The translations under genes and the position numbers were made by a program. The notes under the pieces are model-generated. The model was given only the letters and a program-made list of their open reading frames with translations, did not search any database and had not been told where the DNA came from. From Pinirhizobacter soli (GTDB taxonomy: Bacteria; Pseudomonadota; Gammaproteobacteria; Xanthomonadales; Rhodanobacteraceae): 64,000 bases of DNA. The stretch covers positions 1 to 64,000 of the forward strand of contig NZ_JADZLQ010000001.1 of the NCBI RefSeq assembly GCF_015905305.1. The letters are read 5' to 3'. Shown in pieces: positions 18,701-26,397 of the stretch (its first letter is position 1; each line of letters begins with the position of its first letter).

Positions 18701-20891
18701 CGCCAACCAGGCGATCGGCACGGTGGGGACGAGCGTTACCAACCTGGGTAACACCGTGACCAACCTGGGTAACTCATTAGCCAACAGCTACGGCGGCGCC
18801 ACCACCTACGACCCGACCACAGGAACGATCAATACCAGCATCACCTACGGTGGCAATACCTTCAGCTCGCTGCAGCAGGTCTTCAACCAGATCGATACCG
18901 GCGGCATCAAGTACTTCCATGCCAACTCCAACCTGGCCGATTCGCTGGCGACCGGCCTGAACAGCGTGGCGATCGGGCCTGTCTCCACCGCCGGCACGGA
19001 GAATTCGGTATCGATCGGCAATGGCGCCACGGCCGGAACCAATGTGGGCGACGTGGCCCTGGGCGCAGGTTCGACGACGGGTACGGTGACCCCCACCGCC
19101 GGTACGACCATCGCCGGTAACAACTACGCCTACGCGGGCACCACCCCGACCAGCACGGTGAGCGTGGGCACCTCCGGCAACGAGCGCACGATTACCAATG
19201 TCGCAGCAGGGCAGGTGAATGGGAACAGCACCGATGCGATCAATGGCTCGCAGTTGTTTGCCACCGACCAGGCGCTGGAAACACTCAACAACACAGTCAC
19301 CGCCAACGCGACGCACTACTACAGCGTGAACGATGGCGGCACACTGGGCGGCAATTTCGCCAACGACGGCGCCACTGGCCTTAACGCGCTGGCAGCAGGC
19401 GTGGGTGCTACCGCGCAGGCCGATAGCGGCACGTCTTTGGGCCAGAACACGCAAACCACGGTGCTGGGCGGTGTAGCGCTGGGCTCGGGAGCGGTTTCTG
19501 ACCGGGCGATCGCGCCAACGTCCGGCTCGATTCTCGTCGGCACCAATGTGATCCCGTTCAACACCACCGACCGCAACCTCCTGGGCTCGGTATCGGTGGG
19601 CAACGCCACCGACTTCCGCCAGATCACCAATGTGGCGGACGGTACGGAGGACCAGGATGCGGTGACGCTGCGTCAGTTGAAGGGTGCGATGAGCTCCTTC
19701 TCGGTTACGCCGATCAAGTACTTCCATGCCAACTCCACCGCGGCCGATTCCTTGGCGGCGGGTGCCGAGTCCGTTGCCATTGGACCGGAGACTACGGTGA
19801 ACGGTGACAACGGTATCGGCATGGGCAATGGCGCGATCGTGCAGCAGACGGCGCCCGGTGGAACGGCCATCGGCCAGACCGCCACCGTGAACCTCGCCGA
19901 CGGCGTGGCACTGGGCACCAACGCCACGTCCAATGGCATCCAGGCCATGGCTCTGGGCGCGGGCACGCAAGCCGCTTTCGCGGGCAGCGTGGCCCTGGGT
20001 GCGGGCTCGGTGACGGACGCACCGGTCGGTACCACCGGCACAACCCTTTTCGGCACCAGCTATACGTTCGCCGGCGCCACGCCAGGGTCGACGGTGAGCG
20101 TGGGCGCGGTCGGCGCAGAGCGCACCATCACCAATGTGGCGGCGGGTCGGATCATCGGCAGCAGTACCGATGCCATCAACGGCTCGCAGCTGTTCGCCAC
20201 CAACCAGACGCTCGAACAGTTGGGGTCCCAGATCATCAACCTCTCCAACACCATCAACAATTTCCCTCCGGGAGGCGGCTCGACCACCAATAGCACCTAC
20301 CAAACCAGCACGAACAATACGTCGACGGCTTCCGCCACGGGCGACAATTCAACCGCGGCCGGTGCGGGATCCACAGCGTCGGGCAACAACAGCACAGCGG
20401 TCGGTGCCGGATCGACCGCGAGCGGCGATAACAGCGTCGCCATCGGCGCAGGTTCCGTGGCCAACAACAACAACACCGTATCGGTAGGTTCGGCAGGCCA
20501 CGAGCGCACCGTCACCAACGTTGCCAATGGTGTGAACCCCACGGACGCGGTGAATGTGGGCCAGCTTGGCGATGCCATCAACGAGGCCAAGAGCTGGTCG
20601 AAGGATTACGTCGATCAAAAGTTCCAGAGCGTCGACAACGACCTTAACCGTATCGGCAATCGCGCCAACGCGGGCATCGCCGCGGCGATGGCGATGGCAA
20701 GCCTGCCGCAGGCATACCAGCCGAACCAGAGTTCGGCCGGCGCAGCGGTGGGTTCGTTCCACGGCGAGACGGGCGTCGCCGTTGGCGTCTCGACCATCAC
20801 CGAGAGCGGCCGCTACGTGTTCAAGCTCAATGCCACCACCAATTCGCGCGGCGACGCTGGCGCGGGTATCGGTGCGGGTGTGGTCTGGTAA
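15711..20891 (+). CDS. YadA-type trimeric autotransporter adhesin
   Basis: 1726 residues. The ATG at 15711 follows AAGGGAG and opens MNKVYRKIWSLALNQLVVVSELA, an extended signal peptide region of type V autotransporters, ending at about residue 72 (PAHAQA). The passenger is a long series of YadA head repeats (GxxAxAxG: TAVGLSSQ, VALGTNAT and so on) interrupted by necks (ERTITNVAAGRI...STDAINGSQLFATNQ) and short coiled-coil stalks (NTVTNLGNSVANS). The last 110 residues are the membrane anchor (NVGQLGDAINEAKSW ... GIAAAMAMASLPQAY) ending in tryptophan. It trimerises in the outer membrane and should bind host or abiotic surfaces. The middle is internally duplicated (separate entry). Confidence 0.95.
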   Translation: MNKVYRKIWSLALNQLVVVSELASCPRSGGKRQRAVGHSPVQSLVPKILTLLAAMGGAGWVLPAHAQAVDCNPSPYNAYNGTASCMGFGATASGVGATALGSISQATVLGALAVGYASQSTAQNGIALGFQAKSAAINSIYIGARTAPSTGALAGGDIGIGTDVTASGGNSMAFGTQTVSSGSNAIAFGIIAHATAPSSIAQGDGASSASTSSVAIGTHSSADVNSANSVVIGSVSKAVGALNAVALGTSAQVNNGQATALGGFTNATGDGATAVGLSSQSLFSHATAVGWQAYATALNAIYLGARTTGTGASAESAIAIGTDVTASGTESIGIGLQANASQGNAIAIGRQAIATGLDSMYIGPLPDTAGRGATATNAIGVGVDVTASGVGSVGLGNFTVASGGNSVALGASTASANNAVSAGQGSAASGGNSLALGFTSKAQAASTIAFGDTNTVAAAAGPGSIAGGHNSQVTGGTGAVALGQGQVANGNGAVAIGDPNSVNGNGAVGMGANNTVNGDGAVGIGNTNNAQGVGSVALGNTSSALAAGAVAFGNGAIANNANDVALGSGSTTAAAVGTPSTTINGTTYNFVGTTPTSTISVGAAGTERTITNVAAGRISGSSTDAINGSQLFATNQALGTVGTGITNLGNTVTNLGNSVANSYGGSTTYDPTTGTINTGITYGGNTFNTLQQVFDQIGTGATHYYSVNDGGTAGGNFANDGASGLNSLAAGVGATAQADSGTSLGQNTQTTVLGGVALGSAAVSNRAIAPTSGSILVGTNVIPFNTTDRNLLGAVSVGNATDFRQVTNVADGTEDQDAVTLRQLKGAMSSFSVTPIKYFHANSTAADSLAVGAESVAIGPQTTVNGDNGIGMGNGAIVQQTAPGGTAIGQNATVNLADGVALGTNATSNGIQAMALGAGTQAAFAGSVALGAGAVTAAPVATANTTINGNTYNFAGTTPGSTVSVGAVGAERTVTNVAAGRIDGGSTDAINGSQLFAANQAIGTVGTSVTNLGNTVTNLGNSLANSYGGATTYDPTTGTINTSITYGGNTFSSLQQVFNQIDTGGIKYFHANSNLADSLATGLNSVAIGPVSTAGTENSVSIGNGATAGTNVGDVALGAGSTTGTVTPTAGTTIAGNNYAYAGTTPTSTVSVGTSGNERTITNVAAGQVNGNSTDAINGSQLFATDQALETLNNTVTANATHYYSVNDGGTLGGNFANDGATGLNALAAGVGATAQADSGTSLGQNTQTTVLGGVALGSGAVSDRAIAPTSGSILVGTNVIPFNTTDRNLLGSVSVGNATDFRQITNVADGTEDQDAVTLRQLKGAMSSFSVTPIKYFHANSTAADSLAAGAESVAIGPETTVNGDNGIGMGNGAIVQQTAPGGTAIGQTATVNLADGVALGTNATSNGIQAMALGAGTQAAFAGSVALGAGSVTDAPVGTTGTTLFGTSYTFAGATPGSTVSVGAVGAERTITNVAAGRIIGSSTDAINGSQLFATNQTLEQLGSQIINLSNTINNFPPGGGSTTNSTYQTSTNNTSTASATGDNSTAAGAGSTASGNNSTAVGAGSTASGDNSVAIGAGSVANNNNTVSVGSAGHERTVTNVANGVNPTDAVNVGQLGDAINEAKSWSKDYVDQKFQSVDNDLNRIGNRANAGIAAAMAMASLPQAYQPNQSSAGAAVGSFHGETGVAVGVSTITESGRYVFKLNATTNSRGDAGAGIGAGVVW
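17813..20022 (+). repeat. Direct duplication inside the adhesin gene, 1497-bp period
   Basis: About 710 bp (17813-18525) recur at 19310-20022 with an exact offset of 1497 bases (499 codons), highly similar in DNA. The neck and stalk preceding (17530-17810 and 18610-18890) are also duplicated. Such long repeats allow in-frame length change by recombination. Confidence 0.8.
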
Positions 20892-20899
20892 TTGGCGCG

Positions 20900-20923
20900 A
20901 ACCGGCACGGTAAGTGCCGGTTT
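20900..20923 (+). terminator. Hairpin after the adhesin gene
   Basis: Perfect 9-base stem AACCGGCAC/GTGCCGGTT with GGTAA loop, 9 bp after the adhesin stop, followed by TGTCCT. The weak T tract suggests partial termination before the OmpA-like gene. Confidence 0.6.
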
Positions 20924-20955
20924 GTCCTGACGAATGCATCAAGGAGTCTTTAGAC

Positions 20956-21783
20956 ATGCGCAAATCATGGAAATCTTTCATCGTGGCGGCAGTTACCACG
21001 CTCACACTCGCCGCGTGCGGCAACGTTAGCCATAGCGTGGCAAAAGACGGCCGTTCCGCCGGCGAACTGCTATGGCCGGCGCCCGACACCGTTACCCCCA
21101 TGCATAAGGGCGGTACCTTCCCGAACCTGGCCAACCTGCGACACATGCGGGCGGGCCTCAACAAGCAGCAAGTATCCGACCTCATCGGCTATCCGCATTT
21201 CAGCGAAGGCGTATGGGGCGTGCACGAATGGAATTACGTGTTCAACTTCCGGCGGCCGGGTAGTGATGAGGTCACCGTGTGCCAATACAAAGTGCTGTTC
21301 GACGATGGCAAACTGGCGGAGAGTTTTTATTGGAAGCCGGAGTCTTGCGCGGCACTTGTAGAAGAGCCCAAGCCCGTTCCTGTTCCCCAACCCAGGGATG
21401 AAACGCCGAAGAGCTACACGCTTTCCGCCGATGCACTGTTTCCGTTCGACAAGGGTGATCTGGCGGATATCAAGCCCGAAGGGAGGAGGGCACTCACGAA
21501 TATGGCGGCGGAATTGCACAAGCATATCGATCAGGTGCGGAGCATCCATGTGGTCGGATACACCGACCGCCTTGGCAGCGTCGTTTATAACCAGCACCTG
21601 TCCGAGCGCCGGGCGAACGCCGTGAAAGCTGCCTTGGTGGAAGAGGGGCTGCCATCGACGAAGATCGTTGCCGATGGACGAAGTGAGCGCGACCCGGTGA
21701 AGGATTGCCAGGGCGGTCCCCACGCGCAGCTCGTGGCGTGTCTTGCTCCCAATAGACGCGTGGAAGTCCGGACGGAGCAGTAA
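20956..21783 (+). CDS. OmpA-domain lipoprotein with BamE/SmpA-like N-terminal domain
   Basis: 275 residues from the ATG at 20956 with AAGGAG upstream. Signal peptide with lipobox LAAC at about residues 17-20, so a lipoprotein. Residues about 55-125 have the BamE/SmpA pattern (MRAGLNKQQVSDLIGYPHFSEG...EWNYVFNF...YKVLFDDGKLAESFYW). A proline-rich linker leads to a C-terminal OmpA domain (FPFDKGDLADIKPEG, VVGYTDRLGSVVYNQHLSERRANAVKAAL, RRVEV) that binds peptidoglycan. It probably tethers the outer membrane to the wall. Its place after the trimeric autotransporter resembles loci where a small OmpA/BamE-like helper aids adhesin biogenesis; that link is inferred. Confidence 0.88.
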   Translation: MRKSWKSFIVAAVTTLTLAACGNVSHSVAKDGRSAGELLWPAPDTVTPMHKGGTFPNLANLRHMRAGLNKQQVSDLIGYPHFSEGVWGVHEWNYVFNFRRPGSDEVTVCQYKVLFDDGKLAESFYWKPESCAALVEEPKPVPVPQPRDETPKSYTLSADALFPFDKGDLADIKPEGRRALTNMAAELHKHIDQVRSIHVVGYTDRLGSVVYNQHLSERRANAVKAALVEEGLPSTKIVADGRSERDPVKDCQGGPHAQLVACLAPNRRVEVRTEQ

Positions 21784-21795
21784 TCGAGCTTTGCT

Positions 21796-21825
21796 CCAGC
21801 GGCGACTGAACCCGGTCGTCGCTGG
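21796..21825 (+). terminator. Stem-loop after the OmpA lipoprotein gene
   Basis: An 11-base stem (21796-21806 with 21815-21825, one G-T pair) and 8-base loop, 12 bp after the stop. No T run follows, so termination is likely only if Rho or RNA processing helps. Confidence 0.4.
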
Positions 21826-21883
21826 TGTACGGATGGCGGAGCAAATTCTTGCGATCAAGGAAGACGGAATTAAGAAATTTTAC

Positions 21884-21913
21884 TTGCAACGCTCCAAATT
21901 CTCTCGCTAGAGT
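21884..21913 (+). promoter_or_regulatory. Candidate sigma-70 promoter for the 139-residue protein/GT9 pair
   Basis: TTGCAA (21884-21889), 18-base spacer, TAGAGT (21908-21913), in a short AT-richer stretch 145 bp before the ATG at 22059. Confidence 0.35.
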
Positions 21914-22058
21914 GCCCTCTGTTCCGTGCGAGGGTGCGGAGTTAAGTCTGGCGCGCGTCCAGGGTTGGACGCTTGGGGGAGTGAGTGAATCGTAATTCTC
22001 GTGTCGATGCCGCACTTGCGGTATCGGTTAGTCGTGCTCGCCGTTTTCCAGGCGTGCA

Positions 22059-22478
22059 ATGGACTACCTGACCTCGCTGCGCACGTTGCCTTCGATTGAG
22101 GACACGGCGGACGCCGTCCTGGCGTCTGCGCTGATGCCGGTGGTGCGCGATCTTGCCACGCGGTCCGGGCAGGTTATCGAGCTTCGCACTTGTTCACTCG
22201 CGCCCTACCCAGTGGAAGAGAAAGTCGTGCGGGTGGGGGAGGTGGCTGGCGAAGGAATGCTGGCCAAGGGCGAGGTGCGCATGATCCTGCGAGGAGCAGC
22301 CCACCGTTACAACTTCGTCCTGGAGGCGATTTTCGCCCGTCTGGCTCTCGACTCCGGGTATTCGGGCATCACCATGCAGGGGAGAATCCACTGGGACGAA
22401 GGCCAGGCGGTCGTGGAAGTCGTTACCCAGGCTGCCCGATACAACACTTGGGAATGGACACGCGAGTTTCGGGCGTGA
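22059..22478 (+). CDS. Hypothetical protein coupled to a GT9 enzyme
   Basis: 139 residues, no signal peptide or membrane helix, no family recognised. The sequence is mixed alpha/beta with a rather even composition and strong G/C third-position bias, which argues it is a real gene although another frame overlaps it. A segment VRMILRGAAHRYNFVLEAIFARLALDSGYSGIT suggests an amphipathic helix pair. Its TGA overlaps the ATG of the next gene (TGATG at 22476-22480), so the two proteins are made together and may form a complex or share a substrate. Confidence 0.6.
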   Translation: MDYLTSLRTLPSIEDTADAVLASALMPVVRDLATRSGQVIELRTCSLAPYPVEEKVVRVGEVAGEGMLAKGEVRMILRGAAHRYNFVLEAIFARLALDSGYSGITMQGRIHWDEGQAVVEVVTQAARYNTWEWTREFRA

Positions 22479-23302
22479 TGGCGGTTCAGAAGGCATTGCC
22501 CAAACGCACCAGGCGTCTGGGGGATTCGATCCATGCCTGGGCCGTCATGCAGGCGATTCCCGCCACCATGGCGCTGCCGTTCGAGGCCTTCGTCCCCTTC
22601 GCCCCCATTTTCGAAAACCAGGAACTGCCGGTGGTCGCAAACCCGAAGGGTTCGCGATGGGTTGCCCGTCCGGGCGGTCATTGGCCGGGTCCTGAACACG
22701 GACTCCACGTGCGCGACAGCATGGCCCAGGCCGCGGGAGCTGAGCTCGACAGGTTGGGTGCGATGCTGAAGCCGCTACCCGGCCTGATCCGGGGCGGGAA
22801 GTATGTGGTGGTCTGTCCAAACAGCGCGATCGGGTACAAGGAGTGGCCGGAGACGTCGTGGTCACATGTGATCGAAGAGAGCCTGGGCCTGGGGTTGGAT
22901 GTGGTGATTGCCAGTGAGCCGGCCAGGGAGCGAATTCGTGCTCCTCATGGGGCCGAGTTCCTGGATGTTTCGGTGGTTGGCCTGGCGCGTTTGCTCACTC
23001 GTGCAAGCTGCCTGGTGGCGCCCGATAGCGGCCCGGTGCATTTGGCTGATGCATTGGGCGTGCCCGCGGTTGGACTCTACGGAGCAACCTCGACGGTGAC
23101 CTACGGCCCGTATAGGGATAAGTCGTTCTGCATCGATATGCACGAGGAGCTCTATCCGCAAGGAGAGAGGTATAGCAGCGCTCGTCATCTGCCAGATGTT
23201 GACATGGCGATGATGGGTATTGATCGAGTGCTTGAGGCGATGAAGCGAGCGGTTGCTTCGGATCAGGATCGGGTGCGGCGGGACCTTTGCCTTGGGTGCT
23301 GA
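22478..23302 (+). CDS. Short glycosyltransferase family 9 (heptosyltransferase-like) protein
   Basis: 274 residues from the ATG at 22478. The C-terminal donor half is clearly GT9: VVVCPNSAIGYKEWPETSW, then LLTRASCLVAPDSGPVHLADALGVPAVGLYGATSTVTYGPY with the conserved D-S-G-P-x-H-x-A. The N-terminal half is reduced (RLGDSIHAWAVMQAIPA in place of the usual GD-x-L motif, then about 80 residues), so the protein is shorter than LPS heptosyltransferases of about 350 residues. It may transfer heptose or another sugar to LPS or protein. Being beside a large autotransporter it could glycosylate it, as TibC-like heptosyltransferases do, but those belong to different subgroups and this is only a suggestion. 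Confidence 0.75.
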   Translation: MAVQKALPKRTRRLGDSIHAWAVMQAIPATMALPFEAFVPFAPIFENQELPVVANPKGSRWVARPGGHWPGPEHGLHVRDSMAQAAGAELDRLGAMLKPLPGLIRGGKYVVVCPNSAIGYKEWPETSWSHVIEESLGLGLDVVIASEPARERIRAPHGAEFLDVSVVGLARLLTRASCLVAPDSGPVHLADALGVPAVGLYGATSTVTYGPYRDKSFCIDMHEELYPQGERYSSARHLPDVDMAMMGIDRVLEAMKRAVASDQDRVRRDLCLGC

Positions 23303-23341
23303 CCGTTACGGCTTTTCCATGTGTCCATTATATGCCCCGCT

Positions 23342-23845
23342 TCAGGCGGCGGCCCGCCCCCTCGTCGAGGCCTCCGCGTCATGCAGATAGGTCGTGAAGC
23401 CATCCTTCGACGCCGGAAGGCTATTGAGCAACATCAGTGCGCTTACCTGTCCCCGGTGACCTATGCCGTGGGTAATCACGTGCATGAGCATCTCCTCGCG
23501 TGACATGCGGCCAGGCGCGCCGTCGGTGAACACGAAGTCGATTCGTTCCGACAACTGGTCGCGATCGAGCGTTGAAACGTAATGGATATATTCCCGATCG
23601 CTTTTCCTGATGTCCATCGACAACTCTTCCAGCGTGGGCATTTTGCTTGCGTTGGCCAAGGTGTAAGCATGAGGTTGTCCCCTCATGTGCGCATTGAAGA
23701 TCCGGTCGACGATATAGGTGTGGCTAAGAGCCTTGATGGCTAGGCCGGTGATGGTGGAATCGCCGGCAAGCCTGGCCAACGAGGTCAGCAGCTCGTCGTT
23801 CGCCCAGGCTTTGTAGCGGAATAAGCGCTGTATGGTGTCGTGCAT
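23342..23845 (-). CDS. DinB-family protein
   Basis: 167 residues of the DinB/YfiT-like four-helix bundle. Start HDTIQRLFRYKAWANDELL contains the typical N-terminal helix; a histidine in SHTYIVDRIFNAH (about residues 41-53) and the pair HVITHGIGHRGQVSALM (about 121-137) form the three-histidine metal site of the family. DinB-like proteins are metal-binding, some are thiol transferases or stress proteins; no substrate can be assigned. GGGAG lies upstream of the ATG. It is divergent from, and slightly overlaps, the damaged TetR gene, which may once have controlled it. Confidence 0.85.
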   Translation of the reverse strand: MHDTIQRLFRYKAWANDELLTSLARLAGDSTITGLAIKALSHTYIVDRIFNAHMRGQPHAYTLANASKMPTLEELSMDIRKSDREYIHYVSTLDRDQLSERIDFVFTDGAPGRMSREEMLMHVITHGIGHRGQVSALMLLNSLPASKDGFTTYLHDAEASTRGRAAA

Positions 23846-23885
23846 GTCATTGGCTCCCGTTGCGCAAGGTGTTGCCTTGTCGTTC

Positions 23886-24356
23886 TCAGTCGGCTCGCTC
23901 TATCAGTATTTCCCCGGCAAGGAAGCGCTGGTGGCTGCCGTCATCGAGCGCCACCAGCTTCAGATCGTGGAAACCGTCCGGGGCGAGCTGGCGGAGGTCT
24001 TGACCCAACCCGTGGAGAAGGGGGTGCGCAGGATCGTCGCCCTGGCAGTGAAAGCGCACCGCGTCGATCCCAAGCTGCATCGCGTGCTCGCGGAGCAGAT
24101 TCCCCGCGTGGGCAAGCTGGAGGAACTGGAAACATTCAGTCGCGAGAACTACGCCATCTTCAGGACGTACCTTGAGAGCCGGCGGGACGAAATCCGTATC
24201 GATAACCTGGAACTCGCTTCTTTTGTATGCGTGACCACGATCGAGGCCTTGACGCATAACGCGGTGCTGCACCATCCCAAGATGCTGCCGGACGAAACGA
24301 TGGAAGCGCTCATCGACGAAGCCGCGCGCCTGGTAACCGGGTATCTGAAGGGCTAG
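23886..24356 (+). pseudogene. TetR-family regulator lacking most of its DNA-binding domain
   Basis: From SVGSLYQYFPGKEALVAAVIERH onward the protein matches the end of a TetR helix-turn-helix and a complete ligand domain (YLKG end, 24356). The preceding helices, normally about 30-45 residues, are missing: the frame upstream only offers a stretch (MSLAPVAQGVALSF) that does not look like helix 1 or 2 and runs into the DinB start. An ATG at 23832 could still give a 174-residue product, but it would not bind DNA in the usual way. A deletion at about 23880 is the likely cause. Confidence 0.65.
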
Positions 24357-24430
24357 CTACCTCCACCTTGCCCCCGGGGCATGGCGAGAAATATTGCGGC
24401 ATGGGGATAGAACAACGCTGCCGGACAGAA

Positions 24431-24480
24431 TGTGAGCCATTTCATAATAATTATAACTACCTTACCAAGGTGCATTTAAT
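24431..24480 (+). promoter_or_regulatory. CRP/Clp-like site and AT-rich promoter region before the small peptide gene
   Basis: TGTGA-GCCATT-TCATA (24431-24446) is close to the CRP consensus, followed within an AT-rich stretch by -10-like boxes TATAAC (24452-24457) and TTTAAT (24475-24480). The precursor ATG is at 24551, so a leader of about 70-90 bases is expected. Confidence 0.4.
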
Positions 24481-24550
24481 AATGGTGAATCATGCTACGT
24501 TTTGGGAGCCGCCATTGGGGCGGCATATTTATCTCATTCGGAGTGCTTTC

Positions 24551-24721
24551 ATGGATCAGCTTAACGTTGTGATGCACGAAGAAATCCAGAACGAAATCAA
24601 TACTTTCGGAGTTCAGTTGGAAGGGCCGCTGCAGTTCCAGGCGGGGGCGGGCAAGCTTGCACCAAAAATCAATGCCGATGGCGATATTGGTAGGGTAGGC
24701 ACGATCCACGGTGGCGGTTAA
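24551..24721 (+). CDS. Candidate RiPP precursor peptide
   Basis: 56 residues starting at the ATG with CGGAG 10-14 bases upstream; the frame opens earlier but those codons are not preceded by a ribosome-binding site. Residues 1-18 (MDQLNVVMHEEIQNEINT) are acidic and helix-prone like a leader; the rest is glycine-rich, with GAGKLAPK, INADGDIGRVGT and a final HGGG, containing no cysteine. It is followed by a perfect terminator hairpin and then by an asparagine-synthetase-like gene. That order (short peptide, attenuator, ATP-dependent amide-forming enzyme) is typical of peptide natural-product loci. It does not fit the lasso rule (no Gly followed by Asp/Glu at position 7-9 after a Thr-x leader end), and no protease or RRE gene adjoins. 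Confidence 0.6.
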   Translation: MDQLNVVMHEEIQNEINTFGVQLEGPLQFQAGAGKLAPKINADGDIGRVGTIHGGG

Positions 24722-24763
24722 TAACGCAAATTCGGCAAATTAATCTCGTCATTGATAATACGG

Positions 24764-24795
24764 AGCCGTTTCCCTAAATAGGAAACGGCTTCTTT
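24764..24795 (+). terminator. Intrinsic terminator/attenuator between peptide and synthetase genes
   Basis: Perfect 10-base stem (24764-24773 with 24781-24790), 7-base CTAAATA loop and TCTTT tail, 19 bp before the synthetase ATG. Partial read-through here would give much more peptide than enzyme, as expected for precursor and modifying enzyme. Confidence 0.85.
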
Positions 24796-24813
24796 AATGG
24801 ATAAGCATCCAAC

Positions 24814-26382
24814 ATGCTGAAGGCCGATATCGCTTTAGGGGACCTTTCCCACCAGGCTCAGTGGAGGGATGGATCCATCGCACTGGGAGACAGCCGCATC
24901 ACCCCTCATGCCCATCTAAGCGTCGAGGCACTGCTGGTAAGGACGAAAGGCCAGTGGTTCGTCATGGTGAGGGAGCGGTCGGCCGCGGCGTCGCCAGATA
25001 CGAACCCGGCGACACGTGATGTCGACAGCGAGGAATTCCATAGGCTTTATCGGCAATGTCTCCTATGGCACCTCGACTACGTCATGATCGAGGCTGCGCA
25101 AGCTGGATGTCGAATGAAATTGCGAGCCGGTGTATTTGGCTCCGTACCTGTGTACTACCGCGCTACCGAAGACAGGATCAGGATTTCCTGGGACGTCACG
25201 GACCTGGCAACCGAGCCGCTGGCGATCGACCCGGAAGTCGCAAGCCACCGTCTTGTGATGAACCCGGTCTACTCCGCGCGCCAGCTGTGCGTGGGCATCG
25301 GGTTGCTGACCGAGCGCGCGTCGCTCGATATCCAGCCGGGCAGGGCAAGTTACCGGTATCCCGCAGCGGCGGAGGAAACCGCGCCCACGCCCCTGCCAGA
25401 GGGGCGCGAGGCATTGGCGATGTTCGCCGAACTGATCGAGCGTGCCGTATCGGCCCGATCGATGGCAGCGGATCGCATCTCGCTTGAATTGAGCGGTGGC
25501 ATGGACTCAGGCAGTGTCGCCTGCGCCCTGGCCAAGCGCCTGGGGTCTGTGGCAAGCAAGGGAATTCTGCTCGATGGCCACGTTCGTCACCCGCAAGTTG
25601 AGCGGCGCAAGCAGATCACCAGCCGCCTTGGCCTTGCCGACGACACCGTGGAGATGTCCGCTTTTCCGCCTGATCTGGATATCCAGCAGCCAGCGCAGGC
25701 AAAAAGCCTGTCCCGGGAATATTACCTGGAGGCCTGCTCGGCCTTGTGGCGTCAGGCGCGCGCGCAGGGACACGACATGCTCTTTACCGGCATCGGTGGC
25801 GATGAGCTTTTCCCGAGCTATGTCGATGAATTACGCGACAGCGGCCCGAGCAAGCCAACGAGGGAACACGACGTCAGGCGTTACGCCGAGCAACTGCTCA
25901 CTCCCCATGCATACAGCGCGGCCCAAAGCCTGCGCAACTTCGATGCCCCCGCGAGCCCGGTGCCGTGGACGGCACTATTGGCGGTTGCTTGCCGCGCCCC
26001 CGACCTGGTGCGGCATGGGTTGTGGCCGGTCAATCCGCTGAGCGATCCCAGCCTTGCCGCTTTCTGCCATCGGCTTCCGCGCGAACATCGGCAGGGCCGG
26101 GAGCTCATCCGGCAATACCTGCACAAGCACCTGGGCAACGACGTGTTCCAGCGCGGCTACACCAAGGAAACATTTACCGGGGTGATGGCCGAATCGATAT
26201 CCCGGCACGCTTCGTCGATTGCCGGGCAACTGCGCGATTGCGCACTGGCTGACCTTGGACTGGTAGAGCAGCCCGCCGTACTGGCGCTGCTTGAAACGGT
26301 AGCCACCACGCGGGCATCCGCACCTGCAACGGCACTGGCTTCGTTCCTGTGGCTGGAGCGGAGCGTACGGCAGCTCCACTAA
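24814..26382 (+). CDS. Asparagine-synthetase-like (lasso cyclase/beta-lactam synthetase type) enzyme
   Basis: 522 residues. The C-terminal domain has the PP-loop SGGMDS (residues 227-232) and the downstream GIGGDELF (326-333) of ATP-dependent asparagine synthetases, so it should adenylate a carboxylate and form an amide or similar bond. The N-terminal part keeps class II amidotransferase fold traces (VFGSVPVYYRATEDRIRISWDVTDL, 107-131) but begins MLKAD with no N-terminal cysteine, so it cannot use glutamine, the state seen in lasso peptide cyclases and beta-lactam synthetase. Its likely partner is the peptide just upstream. No clear ribosome-binding site is seen. A free-standing metabolic asparagine synthetase is unlikely. 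Confidence 0.82.
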   Translation: MLKADIALGDLSHQAQWRDGSIALGDSRITPHAHLSVEALLVRTKGQWFVMVRERSAAASPDTNPATRDVDSEEFHRLYRQCLLWHLDYVMIEAAQAGCRMKLRAGVFGSVPVYYRATEDRIRISWDVTDLATEPLAIDPEVASHRLVMNPVYSARQLCVGIGLLTERASLDIQPGRASYRYPAAAEETAPTPLPEGREALAMFAELIERAVSARSMAADRISLELSGGMDSGSVACALAKRLGSVASKGILLDGHVRHPQVERRKQITSRLGLADDTVEMSAFPPDLDIQQPAQAKSLSREYYLEACSALWRQARAQGHDMLFTGIGGDELFPSYVDELRDSGPSKPTREHDVRRYAEQLLTPHAYSAAQSLRNFDAPASPVPWTALLAVACRAPDLVRHGLWPVNPLSDPSLAAFCHRLPREHRQGRELIRQYLHKHLGNDVFQRGYTKETFTGVMAESISRHASSIAGQLRDCALADLGLVEQPAVLALLETVATTRASAPATALASFLWLERSVRQLH

Positions 26383-26397
26383 TGCGCTTTGACGTCG

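Noticed and set aside
18777-20303. 508-residue minus-strand frame inside the adhesin gene
   Set aside because: Mirror of the repetitive adhesin; it shows the same internal repeats in antisense and no independent domain.
24551-24721. Lasso peptide precursor
   Set aside because: The peptide lacks a Thr-x-Gly junction with Asp or Glu at ring position 7-9, and no RRE or B-type protease gene is near; kept as a RiPP-like candidate of unknown class.
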